This document shows, piece after piece, positions 37,911 through 40,203 of a stretch of 40,203 bases of DNA (positions are counted from its first letter, which is position 1; every line of letters starts with the position of its first letter). The stretch covers positions 1-40,203 of the forward strand of contig CAZJWJ010000045.1 of assembly GCA_964549495.1 (NCBI GenBank). Direction: 5' to 3'. The position numbers were made by a program, and so were the translations under genes. The notes beneath the pieces are model-generated. The model was not told the DNA's origin. It made no database searches and worked only from the letters and a program-made list of their open reading frames with translations. This DNA is from JACKBJ01 sp964549495 (GTDB lineage Bacteria > Chloroflexota > Anaerolineae > Epilineales > Epilineaceae).

Positions 37911-38847
37911 TGTAGGTTGTGTCAGCGCCACCATGTCGCTGACGGCATGCTCATTATCTATTCAGGACTCAAGCCGGCCTCATCGGGCCTCGCGTCCGAT
38001 GTACTCTGAAATCTCAGTAGACGAGGAAACGCTAGGAGTATCCCTTCTGGGAGAGGTGCAAGGTTCAGATAGGCAGAATGGCAGCTATTTTGTTGGCGAA
38101 GTTCGTGCGGGTAAGTCTCTAGATCATGTTCTGTTTGAGGGCGATAAGACCCAAGTTCTGGAAACACTTAGGATGTCAACTGAGTCGACCATCTTGTATA
38201 GGCAACGCAATCAGCTTATCGTCGATGGGGAATTTGGAGAGATTTGGCTTCAGCGTCATTGGTTTCTTGATAGGTCCTACTATCCGCAGGCTTCGATAGA
38301 GAGCAAGCTCTTTGTGAGCTCTGGTAGTATCAGAGGCGATATGGAGGAGCTCCCACTTACCCAAGTTGGGATTGATCACATTCCGAAGATAACGCAAGAA
38401 CTAATCGGGCTTATGCATGTGGTGGAAACAGACTACGGCAGCCAGATTGATGTCGTAACATACACCGAATCAGGTATCGCAGATCGAATGGGTAGACTTC
38501 CAGTTTATAGCCGACAGACGCCAGATCCTTATGAAGAGAAGTCGAGTGAGGTGATTCGACATGGGTATTTGGGGCTTAGGGAGGGCGTTGCTTTGAATCT
38601 GCATGTTGGGCTCGGGTTTCCATTTGAGATTGGTCCCGATACTGTTCGCGACGACATTATGGCCTGGGTGGGCGACACGATAGCGTTTGAGGCCTCAGTC
38701 GTAGAGCGCCACGCGCTTATTGTTGCCTCGAGCGGGCTAGAAGTGATCCATGTATTGAATAGCGCAAGTAGTGGGGAGAGAATCGAGCGATTGGAGTTCC
38801 GAGAATTGAAGTTGGATTCGTTGATGGATCGGCTGGCGTTACGATAG
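37714..38847 (+). CDS. Exported protein of the 'domain X' family, copy B
   Basis: 377 aa, starting at MKQWAIPALE with CAGGAG just upstream, as in copy A. The N-terminal 65 or so residues (signal helix and PLRTRL linker) are nearly the same as copy A at DNA level. From about residue 97 the domain-X part begins: ISVDEETLGVSLLG, then KSLDHVLFEGDKTQVLETLRM, RQRNQLIVDGEFGEIWLQR and the C-terminal GLEVIHVL and LEFRELKLDSLMDRL. That part is closer to the third member than to copy A. Its base composition falls to about 43-47% G+C in sampled lines, unlike anything else in the window. The gene looks like a mosaic of a duplicated 5' end and a differently derived body. Function is unknown. Confidence 0.8.
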   Translation: MKQWAIPALEISLTLGWVLATAVTRAPGLPPTAAVPQGPLRTRLTQGLHSIRAPLFLPSCGWIKCIVGCVSATMSLTACSLSIQDSSRPHRASRPMYSEISVDEETLGVSLLGEVQGSDRQNGSYFVGEVRAGKSLDHVLFEGDKTQVLETLRMSTESTILYRQRNQLIVDGEFGEIWLQRHWFLDRSYYPQASIESKLFVSSGSIRGDMEELPLTQVGIDHIPKITQELIGLMHVVETDYGSQIDVVTYTESGIADRMGRLPVYSRQTPDPYEEKSSEVIRHGYLGLREGVALNLHVGLGFPFEIGPDTVRDDIMAWVGDTIAFEASVVERHALIVASSGLEVIHVLNSASSGERIERLEFRELKLDSLMDRLALR

Positions 38848-38989
38848 TTAGGCCCCGCGATCTGCTAATGCAATCCGAAGGGATTCGGAGAAGGAACCCC
38901 CACCCTGCGTAGAAACCGTCTACTCAGTCGCGGATGGGAAATTTGATTGCTGATCGGACATCGACCGCGAGTAAGGGAGCAACCATCCA

Positions 38990-40203
38990 ATGAGAACGTG
39001 GACCAAGCCAACCATGGGAATCGGACTCGCGCTGGGAGGCGTGCTGGCCATCGCCATGGCCGTCCTGCCCAGGCCATCCGACCAACCCGAAACGGCCTCT
39101 CCCTGGAGCGACGTTCCGATCGGCGAGACCGTATGGATCTCCCCGGTGAGCGCTTCGTCCGCGGTCAGCGTGTCCTATGGCATCGACCGCATCCCGCTGC
39201 CGCAGCTGATCGAGATGTTCCACAACGCCGAGGACGAGATGGTGAAGCGAGAGCTTGCCATGGTGCTCACCCAGAACATCGTGGACGACGAGGACCAGCC
39301 CTTCATCGGATACTTGCTCGAGCGGGCCGAAGCCGCGGTTTCGTCCGACATGCCCTATCCCTTCGGCGAGGACGAGGATGATGGCGAGCTGGAGATGTCC
39401 CCGAGCTTCGTGGAGTGGTGCCTTCAGCACGACTTGGAGGTCGAGGAGGCGATGATGTTGGTGACCTTCACCCATCCGCTGGACATTAGCATGCTCGCCA
39501 TGGCGGCCGATCCCCGGGCCATGCATGTTTTCGAACGCGGCATCGAGTCGGCCAACCCCTTGATCGTCAGCGCCGCCGCCGAAGGACTCGGTATCCTCCG
39601 GGACGAGCGCTCGATCGAATCGATCGCCAGGGCCGCCGAGCGCGCCTCGGTCGATGGCCTGCGCTTCGATATTGCCAGCAACTTGCTCTTCTTCGATCAT
39701 TCGGCCGCACGAGCCACCGCAACCGCCCTCATCACCGACACGGCGATGCTCGAGTACTACGAGCAGATGATCCGGCTCCGGGCCGGTGCCGGCCTGGAGG
39801 GGCCCGAACAGGAGTCGGAGGGTCTGCTCTCGTCGCTGCGAGGATGGCTGGCAAGTGTCAAGGAGTCGTGCACCTTCAGTTCCGCCGGATGCGATTCTCC
39901 GATGGACGACGCCGTGGACAAGAGTGCGATCGGTCCTCGTGACATCGATCCGTACTACATGGAGATCTCTGTGGATGAAGAGACGCTCGAAATCCAACTG
40001 TCGGGACTGATCTACGCCGAAGAGCCGAGTTCTGGTCACTACTATCTTGGGCCCGTTCGACCCGGCAAGTCGCTCGATCATGTGGTTTATGAATCCGGCA
40101 CGGCCCAAGTCGTGGAGACCTTCCGGATGTCCTCGGAAGCGACCATCATGTACAGGGCTCGCTATCAGCTTGCGCTGTCCGGTGATTTCGGTGAAATCTG
40201 GTT
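38990..40203 (+). CDS. Exported HEAT-repeat protein fused to 'domain X', partial at the window edge
   Basis: An open frame of 404 codons that has no stop before the window ends. ATG at 38990 follows AAGGGAG. A signal/anchor helix (about 9-27, MGIGLALGGVLAIAMAV) precedes helical HEAT-like repeats (about 60-260): MLAMAADPRAMHVFERGIESANPL, then IVSAAAEGLGILRDERSIESIARAA. A linker with two Cys follows. From about 315 domain X begins (MEISVDEETLEIQLSG, GKSLDHVVYE, YRARYQLALSGDFGEIW). It is the third domain-X member here and the only one with a HEAT module. HEAT repeats normally bind proteins, so a surface interaction role is plausible. The antisense frame is a shadow. Confidence 0.8.
   Translation, partial: MRTWTKPTMGIGLALGGVLAIAMAVLPRPSDQPETASPWSDVPIGETVWISPVSASSAVSVSYGIDRIPLPQLIEMFHNAEDEMVKRELAMVLTQNIVDDEDQPFIGYLLERAEAAVSSDMPYPFGEDEDDGELEMSPSFVEWCLQHDLEVEEAMMLVTFTHPLDISMLAMAADPRAMHVFERGIESANPLIVSAAAEGLGILRDERSIESIARAAERASVDGLRFDIASNLLFFDHSAARATATALITDTAMLEYYEQMIRLRAGAGLEGPEQESEGLLSSLRGWLASVKESCTFSSAGCDSPMDDAVDKSAIGPRDIDPYYMEISVDEETLEIQLSGLIYAEEPSSGHYYLGPVRPGKSLDHVVYESGTAQVVETFRMSSEATIMYRARYQLALSGDFGEIW

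Noticed and set aside
1..40203. CRISPR arrays, tRNA or rRNA genes, insertion sequences, integrases
   Set aside because: No regularly spaced repeats, cloverleaf-like segments, transposase or recombinase motifs were found on either strand.

Overview
The window is high-GC bacterial DNA (about two-thirds G+C by eye, with a clear dip between about 35.7 and 38.9 kb). The best taxonomic guess is Chloroflexota, of the Anaerolineae/Caldilineae kind. Three things point there: the ClpP sequence style (IENTGRGERAYDIYS), the short tracts NYLPLTLL and LYLPSLV at or near the C-termini of large secreted proteins (a habit of Chloroflexota surface proteins), and many single-pass proteins with TolB/WD-like propeller motifs. 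This is inferred from memory, not from a search.

Layout. 0.1-5.7 kb is a minus-strand housekeeping block: argS, sixA, a receiver protein carrying a His-less HisKA domain, rlmI and clpP. 5.9-14.4 kb holds three tandem plus-strand paralogues of about 940-960 aa. Each has a cytoplasmic N-terminal YRW motif, one membrane helix and a large outer part ending in propeller-like repeats. They converge on, and overlap, a minus-strand ABC importer, phnD-phnC-phnE (14.4-18.1 kb), of the phosphonate/selenate-type oxyanion family, whose permease is a double-domain fusion. 18.3-21.2 kb holds a class IV aminotransferase, a VapBC-like toxin-antitoxin pair with a well-formed promoter and operator, a sulfotransferase-like protein and a DUF3024-like protein.

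21.3-29.8 kb is a plus-strand surface cluster: a 1303-aa secreted protein with an internal duplication, an ECF sigma factor, a membrane protein in the anti-sigma position with a carboxypeptidase-regulatory-like outer domain, and a secreted LVIVD-type propeller protein with a VWA-like tail. The last three overlap by ATGA, so the sigma factor and the surface proteins are probably one regulated unit. 29.8-34.0 kb has an orphan ribbon-helix-helix protein, a small membrane protein and a DnaE2-type DNA polymerase.

34.1-40.2 kb is an accessory region. It has a good promoter, a membrane protein and a DUF2071 gene, then three members of an unrecognised exported-protein family ('domain X', named here only for reference). 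One member arrived with a segmental duplication that also left a broken DUF2071 copy, and one is a HEAT-repeat fusion running off the right edge. Domain-X copy B has strikingly low GC.

No tRNA, rRNA, CRISPR array or insertion sequence was found. Bases 1-101 hold no supportable gene.
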